Positions 8,526 to 15,572 of a stretch of 52,814 bases of DNA are shown here, piece after piece; position 1 is the stretch's first letter, and each line of letters starts with the position of its first letter. Position numbers and translations under genes: made by a program. The notes under the pieces were generated by a model that saw nothing but the letters and a program-made list of their open reading frames with translations, made no database searches and was not told the origin of the DNA. The DNA comes from CBDUBS01 sp965365445 (lineage in GTDB: Bacteria > Bacteroidota > Rhodothermia > Rhodothermales > DASSAV01): assembly GCA_965365445.1 (NCBI GenBank), contig CBDUBS010000005.1, positions 1-52,814 on the forward strand. The letters are read 5' to 3'.

Positions 8526-8960
8526 TTACGTACCCGAAATCACGATATCGCGCAAGACGTTCGCTTCGGTCTGCACTTCGCTCAGGCGGTACTTGACCAC
8601 GTCGCCGATGCTGATCAGGCCGCGCAGTTTGCCGTCCTCTACCACCGGAAGGTGCCGGATGCGGTATTCCGTCATCCACGTCATAACGTCCTTCACCGAA
8701 TCCCGGGGGGTGCAGACATGGATATGGCGCGACATCAGATCGGCTACTTTCAATCCCAGAATGCGCTCACCTTTTTCCGCGAGGCCCCGGGCCACATCGC
8801 GCTCGGAAATGATGCCGACGGCCTCGGCCTTTTCGTCCAGCACGACGAGCGCCCCGATGTGGTTCGTGTGCAACATGGAAATCGCTTCGGAAACGGGCGC
8901 CTTCGACGTGATGGAGAACACCGCGCTTCCCTTGGACCGGAGGATGTCGGCTACAGGCAT
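8526..8960 (-). CDS. Tandem CBS-domain protein
   Basis: The 144-residue protein is a pair of CBS domains and nothing else. The first runs from about residue 10 to 65 (VSEAISMLHTNHIGALVVLD, VGIISERDVARGLAE), the second from about 75 to 135 (MSRHIHVCTPRDSVKDVMTWM, RIRHLPVVEDGKLRGLISIGDVV). Such stand-alone Bateman modules bind adenine nucleotides and often act as cytosolic energy or ligand sensors. The second domain's GLISIGDVV is a typical nucleotide-contact strand. No partner is encoded next to it. The gene is apparently monocistronic, since a terminator for the upstream minus-strand gene lies at about 9.1 kb. Confidence 0.92.
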   Translation of the reverse strand: MPVADILRSKGSAVFSITSKAPVSEAISMLHTNHIGALVVLDEKAEAVGIISERDVARGLAEKGERILGLKVADLMSRHIHVCTPRDSVKDVMTWMTEYRIRHLPVVEDGKLRGLISIGDVVKYRLSEVQTEANVLRDIVISGT

Positions 8961-9093
8961 ACGCTCACGATGAGGTTATGGGAACCTTGCTGAAAAGAAG
9001 TTCCAGTGAACGGCAACGAAACATGAAATGACACTGATAACGGGCAGTTCCCGCTATGTGAACATTATTTAGGCGGCCGTAATGGTGGGCCGT

Positions 9094-9125
9094 AAAAAAG
9101 GGGCATCGCCATTGCGATGCCCCTT
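9094..9125 (-). terminator. Intrinsic terminator of the lytic transglycosylase gene
   Basis: A perfect 10 bp stem (9100-9109 GGGGCATCGC with 9114-9123) with a 4-base loop. Read on the minus strand it is followed by a run of six T (9099 down to 9094). It lies about 20 bases after the transglycosylase stop and shields the CBS gene from readthrough. Confidence 0.9.
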
Positions 9126-9145
9126 ATAAAAACCAACCGGTTATA

Positions 9146-11434
9146 TCAGGATTGAATCTTCAGCCGCTGCCCGGTGCGGATGGTATTCGAGCGCAGGCCG
9201 TTCAGCCGCTTGATGTCGTCTACCGTAACGCCATGTTTCCGCGCGATTTCGGTGAGGTTGTCGCCGCGACGCACTTTGTACGTGATCGTTTTCTTCGCCG
9301 GCGCTTCTACCGTGCGTGACGCGGAGCCGCCGGAGTAGATGGTCAGTCGCTGCCCGGAGCGGATGGTCGAGCTGTGCAGCCCGTTCCATTCCTTGATGCT
9401 CTCCACGGTTACGCCGTACTTGTCGGCGATCTTGCCGAGCGAATCCCCCCGGCGCACTTTGTACGTAATTTTCTCTGCACGTGCGCTTGCGGAAGCCGTC
9501 GTCGCGCTCGATCCGGAGGAGTACAGTTTAAGCTTTTGCCCGGAGCGGATGGTCGAGCTGCGCAGGCCGTTCCACTCCTTGATGTCGGTAACCGTTACGC
9601 CGTACTTGTCGGCGATCTTGCCGAGCGAATCCCCGCGCCGCACCGTGTAGGTTACGCGCGTATCGGCGTTCGTTTCGCGGGCGGCCGGAGCGTTTTCCGC
9701 CGCAGTCCGGCTGCGCTGCTCGGTCCGGGTATCGCTGGCATTGACAACCGGTGTTGCATTGCGGGTTTCGGGCCTGGCGCCGCCCTGATACGGGCGCAAG
9801 CCGGTGATGGGCCGGACGGCGCGTTCGCCGTATTTGACGGTCAGTACGTCGGCTTCGGCCAGTTCGGCCAGCGGAGCGGAGCCGTCGTACACCGGCACCG
9901 GAATGATGAGGCGCTGGCCCGCTTTCAGTGTCGTACTGCGCAGGTTGTTCGCCTCTTTCAACTCCGTCGTGGACATTCCGTGCTGTTTGGCGATTTTGCC
10001 GAGCGAATCCCCACGCCGGACCACGTAATCCTGCGTCGTGACGCGCTTCTGGGAATCCGGGACCCTCGAGTACGCCTGGGCAAACTGATCGTAGGTCCCC
10101 ATCGGGATCCGGAGCGGGTAAGCGGCCTTGCTCGAAGGGGGCAGCGCATTGCGCCGCAGCTCCGGGTTGAGCGCTTTGATCGTCTCGACGTCCGCACCCG
10201 TCATGTCGGCCACTGCCGCCAGCGAGAGCGATCCCCGGATGGGAACGTAGTGATACTCGTACCGGGGGCCCGGCTTGATGTCCGGCAGGTTGAAGGCGTC
10301 CGGGTTGGAGGCCACCAGGGCGGCCGCGATATACATCGGCACGTAGCCGCGGGTTTCTTTGGGAAGGTATTCCCAGATCTCCCAGAACGACGCTTTCTGC
10401 CGGCCGAGCCGCCGGAGCGCTTTCGATACGTTGCCGGCGCCGCAGTTATAGGCTGCCAGGGCCAGTTGCCAGTCCCCGAACGTTTCATTCAGATCCCGAA
10501 GGTGCCGGGCCGCGGCGCGGGTTGCTTTCTCCGGATCGCGGCGCTCGTCCACCCAGGTATTTACGTTCAGGCCGTACATCCTGCCGGTGCCGGCGATGAA
10601 TTGCCACATCCCTACGGCCTGCGCCCAGCTCTGGGCAAACGGGTTGAGGCCGCTTTCGATCATGGCGAGGTATTTGATTTCGTCGGGTACGCCTTCCTCT
10701 CTCAGGATCTGCTCGATCATCGGGAAGTAGGTTTCCGCCCGGCTCATCCACTTGTACAGGTGCTTTTCCGGGGTGCGCATCAGGTACGCGATGCTCTGTT
10801 CCACCAGCCGGTTCATCGTCATTTCGACTACCGTGTGCGCCGGTTGCAACTTGGGCAGCATCACGTCTTCCAGCAGCGGGTGGTCCACTTCGTTGAGCCC
10901 CGCGAACATATCGGCGCGCAACTGGAAGATGTCGCCGTACTGCGGGTTGAGCGAATCGGCGGAAACCCCGTAGTACGTCTCGTATTCCCCGATGACCGAG
11001 CGGTACGTTTCGGAGAAGCGCGGACGATCCATTACGCCGGGGTGCTGGAGCAGGGTGCTCAGCTCCGTCATGGCGAGTTCGAGCAGCCGTTCGGCCTGCT
11101 CATTGTTTCCATCGGCCTGGGCTTTGAGCACATCGGCCTGAAGCCGATAGATCCGGCTGATCCGGTTCAGGATTTCCGTTTCGCTCAGGGTGTCGCCGGG
11201 CTGGCTGTCATCGGCAATGAATTCGCCGGCGAGTCCCTGGGGCGCCATTCCTCGGGCTACCGGCAGGTCTTTCGGGGGCAGCGCCCCGGGTCGGACGAGA
11301 GGAGCCTTTTCGGCCGGGCGCGCCGTTGCATCCTTGCTGGGCGCTTCTCTCATTCCCCACGTGCGCTGCGCCTGGCTGGGTGCAACGCACGTAAAAACGA
11401 GTACCACCACGGGGATAAAAATCTTTCGATACAC
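9146..11434 (-). CDS. mltD: MltD-like membrane-bound lytic murein transglycosylase with LysM repeats
   Basis: A 762-residue secreted peptidoglycan hydrolase. I place the start at GTG 11434 because GGAGG lies six bases upstream and the product then begins with a clean signal peptide (YRKIFIPVVVLVFTCVAPSQAQ); an in-frame TTG at 11470 is less likely. After a helical region, the SLT domain spans about 245-370, with catalytic Glu260 in AMIESGLNPFAQS, then QAVGMWQFI, ALAAYNCGAGNV and YVPMYIAA. A degenerate LysM-like stretch follows at about 400-443. Four good LysM domains begin near 471, 596, 658 and 719 (Y-x-VRRGDxL), separated by Ser/Ala-rich linkers. It is expected to cleave glycan strands while LysM modules hold it to the wall. 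A terminator follows the stop. Confidence 0.95.
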   Translation of the reverse strand: MYRKIFIPVVVLVFTCVAPSQAQRTWGMREAPSKDATARPAEKAPLVRPGALPPKDLPVARGMAPQGLAGEFIADDSQPGDTLSETEILNRISRIYRLQADVLKAQADGNNEQAERLLELAMTELSTLLQHPGVMDRPRFSETYRSVIGEYETYYGVSADSLNPQYGDIFQLRADMFAGLNEVDHPLLEDVMLPKLQPAHTVVEMTMNRLVEQSIAYLMRTPEKHLYKWMSRAETYFPMIEQILREEGVPDEIKYLAMIESGLNPFAQSWAQAVGMWQFIAGTGRMYGLNVNTWVDERRDPEKATRAAARHLRDLNETFGDWQLALAAYNCGAGNVSKALRRLGRQKASFWEIWEYLPKETRGYVPMYIAAALVASNPDAFNLPDIKPGPRYEYHYVPIRGSLSLAAVADMTGADVETIKALNPELRRNALPPSSKAAYPLRIPMGTYDQFAQAYSRVPDSQKRVTTQDYVVRRGDSLGKIAKQHGMSTTELKEANNLRSTTLKAGQRLIIPVPVYDGSAPLAELAEADVLTVKYGERAVRPITGLRPYQGGARPETRNATPVVNASDTRTEQRSRTAAENAPAARETNADTRVTYTVRRGDSLGKIADKYGVTVTDIKEWNGLRSSTIRSGQKLKLYSSGSSATTASASARAEKITYKVRRGDSLGKIADKYGVTVESIKEWNGLHSSTIRSGQRLTIYSGGSASRTVEAPAKKTITYKVRRGDNLTEIARKHGVTVDDIKRLNGLRSNTIRTGQRLKIQS
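9353..9652 (-). repeat. Near-identical LysM-coding repeats, 186 bp period
   Basis: Within the transglycosylase gene, the second and third LysM domains are encoded by almost identical DNA. The segment CCCGGAGCGGATGGTCGAGC begins at 9353 and again at 9539, and similarity continues for about 110 bases in each copy. The 186 bp period equals 62 codons. This points to a recent in-frame duplication or conversion. Confidence 0.85.
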
Positions 11435-11513
11435 AGGCACCTCCGTCCGGAAGGGTTGATCGGTTGGCAACGCCGTGTTAAAGCGTTACTCGAAGTAAGC
11501 GATTCCGGCAGGT

Positions 11514-11542
11514 ACAATACTGCCCCGCCTTAACGAATGCAA
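11514..11542 (-). promoter_or_regulatory. Candidate sigma-70-type promoter for the transglycosylase gene
   Basis: On the minus strand TTGCAT (11542-11537), a 17-base spacer, and TATTGT (11519-11514). It lies about 80 bases upstream of the GTG start. Box matches are partial, and Bacteroidota sigma factors may prefer other boxes, so this is a candidate only. Confidence 0.35.
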
Positions 11543-11642
11543 GCCGGCAGTCCCAAAAAATTAAGGATTAAAGTGCAAGTTTTTCACACATATCCTGAAC
11601 CGGCCTGGAGCGGGGGACAAACAAAATGCGATCCACTTTCAG

Positions 11643-13196
11643 CTACAGGGGCAGGTTGTTGTGCTTCTTTCGAGGATGGTTAACCACCTTATTCTGGAGC
11701 ATTTCGAGCCCACGGATCAATTTGGGCCGCGTATGGGCTGGTTCGATCACGTCGTCGATGTATCCGTACTCCGCCGCGACGTAGGGGTGTGCAAATTTTT
11801 CACGATACTCCGCGATGAAAGCCTGTTCGGCCGCCGCGGGATCGGGGGCTTTTTCTATCTGCCGCCGGTACATAATTTCCACGGCTCCCTGCGGCCCCAT
11901 TACGGCAATTTCAGCCGTCGGCCAGGCCAGGTTCAGGTCGCCGCGGATGTGCTTGGAGTTCATTACATCGTAGGCTCCTCCGTAGGCTTTGCGGGTGATT
12001 ACCGTTATCCGGGGCACCGTCGCCTCGCAAAAAGCGAAAAGCAGTTTGGCGCCGTGGCGGATGATGCCGTTCCACTCCTGAGCCGTACCCGGCATGAACC
12101 CCGGCACGTCCTCGAACACCACCAGCGGAATGTTGAAGGCGTCGCAGAAACGCACGAACCGGGCCCCCTTGACCGAAGCATCCATATCCAGAACGCCGGC
12201 CAGAACCTGCGGCTGATTCGCCACGACACCCACCGGCCTCCCATCGAGCCGGGCGAACCCGACGATCAGATTGGGGGCGAACGCCTGGTGGATTTCGAAA
12301 AAGCGGCCGTCGTCCATTACCTTCCGGATCACTTCGTACATATCGTACGGTCTGGTCGAATGCTCCGGTACGATGTGGTTCAGGCTCTTCTCGATTCTGT
12401 CCGGCAGATCCGTCGGCGCGGTCCGGGGAGGGGAATCCTCGCAGTTCTGCGGGAGATACGCCAGCATTTCCCGGATCCGCATCAGGCACTCTACGTCGTT
12501 GCTGCTGGTGACGTGCGCCACGCCACTCTTCGTAGCGTGGGCAGACGCCCCTCCCAGATCTTCGTGGCTCACTTCTTCCCGGGTCACGGTTTTTACCACA
12601 CTCGGCCCGGTCACGTACATGTAGCTCGTATCCTGGACCATGAATACGAAATCGGTAATGGCGGGGCTATACACGGCGCCGCCCGCGCAAGGCCCCATTA
12701 TGGCGGAAATCTGGGGCACCACTCCGGAAGCGATCGTGTTTTGCAGGAAAATCTCGGCGTAACCGCCCAGCGACACGACGCCCTCCTGTATGCGGGCGCC
12801 CCCGGAGTCGTTCAGCCCGATGATGGGGGCTCCGTTATCCAGGGCCAGATGCATTACCTTCAGGATCTTGTCCGCGTGCGCCTTGCCGAGCGAGCCCCCG
12901 AAAACGGTAAAGTCCTGGCTGAATACGTACACCGGCCTGCCGCCGATCTTTCCGAAGCCGGTAACCACCCCGTCGCCGTAGGGTCGGTTTTTTTCCATGC
13001 CGAAGTCGTGCGAATGATGCCGCACGAACAGGCCGAGTTCCTCGAACGTGCCCTTATCCAGCAGCACGTCGATGCGCTCCCGGGCGGTCAGTTTGCCTCG
13101 TTCGTGCTGCCTGGCGATACGCTCCTCACCGCCCCCCTGCCGGGCTTCTTCCCGCCGCCGACGCCATTCTGCAAGGGGTGATGGATCGGTGCTCAT
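11643..13196 (-). CDS. pccB: Acyl-CoA (propionyl/methylmalonyl-type) carboxylase carboxyltransferase, beta subunit
   Basis: The 517-residue protein is a full-length biotin-dependent carboxyltransferase: RGKLTARERIDVLLD near the N-terminus, SQDFTVFGGSLGKAHADKI, NDSGGARIQEGVVSLGGYA, the oxyanion segment IMGPCAGGAVYSPAITDF, then FEDVPGFMPGTAQEWNGI, RKAYGGAYDVM and the family's usual tail KKHNNLPL. It moves carboxyl groups from carboxybiotin to propionyl-CoA or a similar acyl-CoA. No biotin carboxylase or biotin carrier gene is in the window, so the partner subunit is encoded elsewhere. It lies 23 bp downstream of an unknown 445-residue gene on the same strand. Confidence 0.96.
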   Translation of the reverse strand: MSTDPSPLAEWRRRREEARQGGGEERIARQHERGKLTARERIDVLLDKGTFEELGLFVRHHSHDFGMEKNRPYGDGVVTGFGKIGGRPVYVFSQDFTVFGGSLGKAHADKILKVMHLALDNGAPIIGLNDSGGARIQEGVVSLGGYAEIFLQNTIASGVVPQISAIMGPCAGGAVYSPAITDFVFMVQDTSYMYVTGPSVVKTVTREEVSHEDLGGASAHATKSGVAHVTSSNDVECLMRIREMLAYLPQNCEDSPPRTAPTDLPDRIEKSLNHIVPEHSTRPYDMYEVIRKVMDDGRFFEIHQAFAPNLIVGFARLDGRPVGVVANQPQVLAGVLDMDASVKGARFVRFCDAFNIPLVVFEDVPGFMPGTAQEWNGIIRHGAKLLFAFCEATVPRITVITRKAYGGAYDVMNSKHIRGDLNLAWPTAEIAVMGPQGAVEIMYRRQIEKAPDPAAAEQAFIAEYREKFAHPYVAAEYGYIDDVIEPAHTRPKLIRGLEMLQNKVVNHPRKKHNNLPL

Positions 13197-13219
13197 GGTA
13201 CGCTCCGTAATAGGCCGAA

Positions 13220-14557
13220 TTATCCTTTGAATCGGGCTTCTATGGTTTCGGTAAACCGGATGGCCGGTTCGCTATAGATGTCCACCTGGTGTTTACGGAA
13301 CACCTCCTGCCCGATGATCTGGGATGCCTGCACCCACGACCCCGCTTCGCCGATCGACCGCAGCACCCGCTCGTATTCCTCCCTGCTGCCGGAGAATAGT
13401 TGCGTGACATACCGATCGCGCTGGCCGGCCGGTAGGTTTCCCAATACGGCGCGCTCCAGTACGTCCAGGCTGGTGTCTGTGGGGTTTGGCTCTTCCGTAC
13501 TTCGGAACCGCATCCATAACGGGATTCCTCTGGGGGGCGCGCCGGGAGCCGTGGCGACCACCGCCCGACGCGTCGGCGCATCCGAACGGATCGGCTCGAC
13601 GCGCGCGCCGGAGGCCGGGCGCTGAAACTGCTGCCACAGGGGGATCGGTTTTGCCTCCTCCGCCCCGGATTGTTTCACTACCCCGGACTGCTTCACGGCG
13701 GTTGCCGCTTCCCCGGCCGGCTGCGGTTTTGCCGCCGGCTTCTCGGCCTCCGGCGCCGGCTGCACGCCGGTGATCGGTTCCGGAGCGGCCAGCAGTTCCG
13801 GCAACTGGCTTTCGGAAACGGCCACCAACCGCTGCTCCTCGCGGGCGTTCTGTAGCCTGCGGACGGCTCCTTCCAGCCCTTTCTCTCCAAAAAACCCGAT
13901 CAACAGATCCACCGGCGCTCCGATCTCCCGGTAGACCGGCGTCCGCCTCGACAGTTCGTACAGCGGAGCCAGCAGCCGCAGCCAGTCACCGGCCTTGTAA
14001 TCGCGGGTAAATTGCCGATCGCTGTGCTCCAGCAACTTCTGAAATCGCTCCCGTTCGAATTCCTGCACGTCGCGCTGCCCGGCATAGGCCCGGACGACCT
14101 CCCGCAAGTAACCGTACGGCGCGAAATACGCCATGCGCTGGTATACCGTTTGCACCGGCAGGGGCTCCTCGTGCGACTCGAACGTAAACTCCACCAGCGT
14201 TTGCACCGGCGAAGCCAGATAGCCTACTACCAACTGGACCGCATGGCGTAGCAACGCCGGCCAGTCGTCGGCGGGCGCCCGTGGATGAGCGGCAAGGGCC
14301 GATGCGAGCGCTCGCTGCGCTTCCCGTACGTCCGGGTGATCCATGGCGAACCATTCCGATCGCAGCTTGAGCACCTGCCGGCTCTCGACCTCCGCTCGGT
14401 GCCTGACGGCGTGTTCCAGGAAGTGCCGTACCGGCTGGGGCATCGGCGCTTCATCGATATCTTCCGGCGTGTATGCCCGGTCGGGGGGAAACACCTCGAC
14501 CAGCCGATTGAATAGAGCGCTGGTAAAATCGCGGTGCATGACGTCTTCTATAGGCAC
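13220..14557 (-). CDS. Uncharacterised 445-residue protein with duplicated IPLW motif
   Basis: I do not recognise this family. The start is GTG 14557, with GGAGG six bases upstream. Residues 1-255 look like a soluble helical domain with many Arg, Glu and aromatic residues. Residues 256-360 form a Pro/Ala-rich, probably disordered linker holding two similar short motifs, IPLWQQF at 305 and IPLWMRF at 345, and a tandem VKQSG. Residues 362-445 form a second helical domain. There is no signal peptide or membrane segment. It is co-oriented with pccB, 23 bp away. The two-domain-plus-linker build suggests a scaffold or adaptor; that is inference. Confidence 0.8.
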   Translation of the reverse strand: MPIEDVMHRDFTSALFNRLVEVFPPDRAYTPEDIDEAPMPQPVRHFLEHAVRHRAEVESRQVLKLRSEWFAMDHPDVREAQRALASALAAHPRAPADDWPALLRHAVQLVVGYLASPVQTLVEFTFESHEEPLPVQTVYQRMAYFAPYGYLREVVRAYAGQRDVQEFERERFQKLLEHSDRQFTRDYKAGDWLRLLAPLYELSRRTPVYREIGAPVDLLIGFFGEKGLEGAVRRLQNAREEQRLVAVSESQLPELLAAPEPITGVQPAPEAEKPAAKPQPAGEAATAVKQSGVVKQSGAEEAKPIPLWQQFQRPASGARVEPIRSDAPTRRAVVATAPGAPPRGIPLWMRFRSTEEPNPTDTSLDVLERAVLGNLPAGQRDRYVTQLFSGSREEYERVLRSIGEAGSWVQASQIIGQEVFRKHQVDIYSEPAIRFTETIEARFKG

Positions 14558-14985
14558 GTGGAACCTCCAAACCTGGCCGTTGCTGTTCGCTCTCTCATTC
14601 CGAACCCCGGATGACCCCTCGGAATCTACGGCTTCTCCATCGTTTCATGGAACCATGCGAGGTGGTTTTTCTGAACAGGCGCCGGCTCGTGTCTGCAACG
14701 CAAATAATGCACCCGTTAGGCATGTTGTTCGGACTATGAGGTATAAGTTGCGTATTACCAGCAAGATGAGTTAAAGAGTATGACTTCGCTCCAACGGGGG
14801 ACCGTGCCTGCTCTGTCTCCAACCGGCCCGACGCCTGTACCATCCTGTGGACAACGAAGCGTGTTGCGCGGAGCCTTGCTGGGCAAAAGGGGAACAAGCC
14901 CGGCGCCGGCGCGTGTGACCGTCCGAACAAAATCTATCGGCGCCGTGCGCACGCCGGCCGCTTTTCCAGTGAAGTTGGTACCCCC
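14558..14985. other. 428 bp divergent intergenic region
   Basis: The region between the divergently transcribed 445-residue gene and the omega-subunit gene. Several short open frames exist on both strands, but none has protein-like composition or a ribosome binding site. I see no tRNA-like cloverleaf and no strong hairpin with a T-run. It should hold promoters for both flanking genes, but I could not pick a convincing pair of boxes. Confidence 0.5.
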
Positions 14986-15291
14986 ATGCCTATACAGACG
15001 ATCGATGTCGATAAACTCTCCGACAAAGTCGGCAGCATTTACGAGTCCGTGGTGATCCTCGGCAAGCGCGCCCGCCAGATCTCGACGAAGATGAAGGCGG
15101 ATCTCGACGAGAAGTTATCGTATTACGAGGGCTTCGAGTCGGAGCTGGAGGACCCTCGTTTCCAGGACGAGCAGACGAAAATATCGCTCGAACACGAGAC
15201 GAAACCCAAGCCGACCGAATTCGCCATTCGCGAAATGTTCAACGACGAAATTTATTACCGCGATCCCTCGGTGGAAGAGATCGAGGAATAG
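14986..15291 (+). CDS. rpoZ: DNA-directed RNA polymerase omega subunit family protein
   Basis: A 101-residue protein of the RpoZ/Rpb6 family: the conserved helix region SIYESVVILGKRARQIS near residues 17-33, followed by an acidic, charged C-terminal half (for example KPKPTEFAIREMFNDEIYYR). The omega subunit helps assemble RNA polymerase and binds the beta' subunit. This longer form with an acidic tail resembles Bacteroidota omega proteins. It is followed by an intrinsic terminator, so it is probably expressed separately from uvrA. Confidence 0.88.
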   Translation: MPIQTIDVDKLSDKVGSIYESVVILGKRARQISTKMKADLDEKLSYYEGFESELEDPRFQDEQTKISLEHETKPKPTEFAIREMFNDEIYYRDPSVEEIEE

Positions 15292-15328
15292 TACGGGTTT
15301 CATTTACTCCCCGAACCGTCAGGACTTG

Positions 15329-15361
15329 AGCCCGGAGCCGTCGCTTCCGGGCTTTTTCTTT
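15329..15361 (+). terminator. Intrinsic terminator after rpoZ
   Basis: Stem AGCCCGGAG (15329-15337) pairs with TTCCGGGCT (15345-15353) around a 7-base loop, followed by TTTTCTTTG. It is 38 bases after the rpoZ stop codon. Confidence 0.88.
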
Positions 15362-15410
15362 GAGGGCCGGGCGGGCCCGAGCGGAGGGCTCCAGCGATTT
15401 GTATGAACCC

Positions 15411-15432
15411 GTGTTAAAGTGCGGTTTTACAC
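15411..15432. promoter_or_regulatory. Palindrome upstream of uvrA, candidate operator
   Basis: GTGTTAAA (15411-15418), six bases, then TTTTACAC (15425-15432). The arms are inverted repeats with one mismatch. The site is about 140 bases before the uvrA start. A repressor site for a repair gene would be plausible, but no known box is matched with confidence. Confidence 0.3.
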
Positions 15433-15572
15433 CCGGTTTTAACGAAACGAATCCCCCTTTTCCGTGTTCTAGCTTTGTTTTCCCTGTTCGGTCCGGAGGG
15501 CCGGCAGCCATCAGACTCGAGCGGGCGCCGCTTTGCTGCGGGAGCGCTACTCGGCAGAAGCAAGACGGGCGT

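Noticed and set aside
9353..9652. Regular DNA repeats resembling a CRISPR or satellite
   Set aside because: They encode in-frame LysM domains; no short direct repeat/spacer pattern and no cas genes.
9374..11533. A 719-codon open frame on the plus strand opposite the lytic transglycosylase gene
   Set aside because: Composition is typical of a GC-rich shadow frame (Arg/Gly/His-rich, no domain), while the minus frame has a full SLT-LysM protein.
14595..14930. A 111-codon open frame on the minus strand in the gap before rpoZ
   Set aside because: Arg/Pro/Ser-rich, no ribosome binding site and no resemblance to a fold.
15360..15572. N-terminal extension of UvrA by 71 residues
   Set aside because: Family proteins start at the first strand encoded from 15573; the extension includes a palindrome and non-coding composition.
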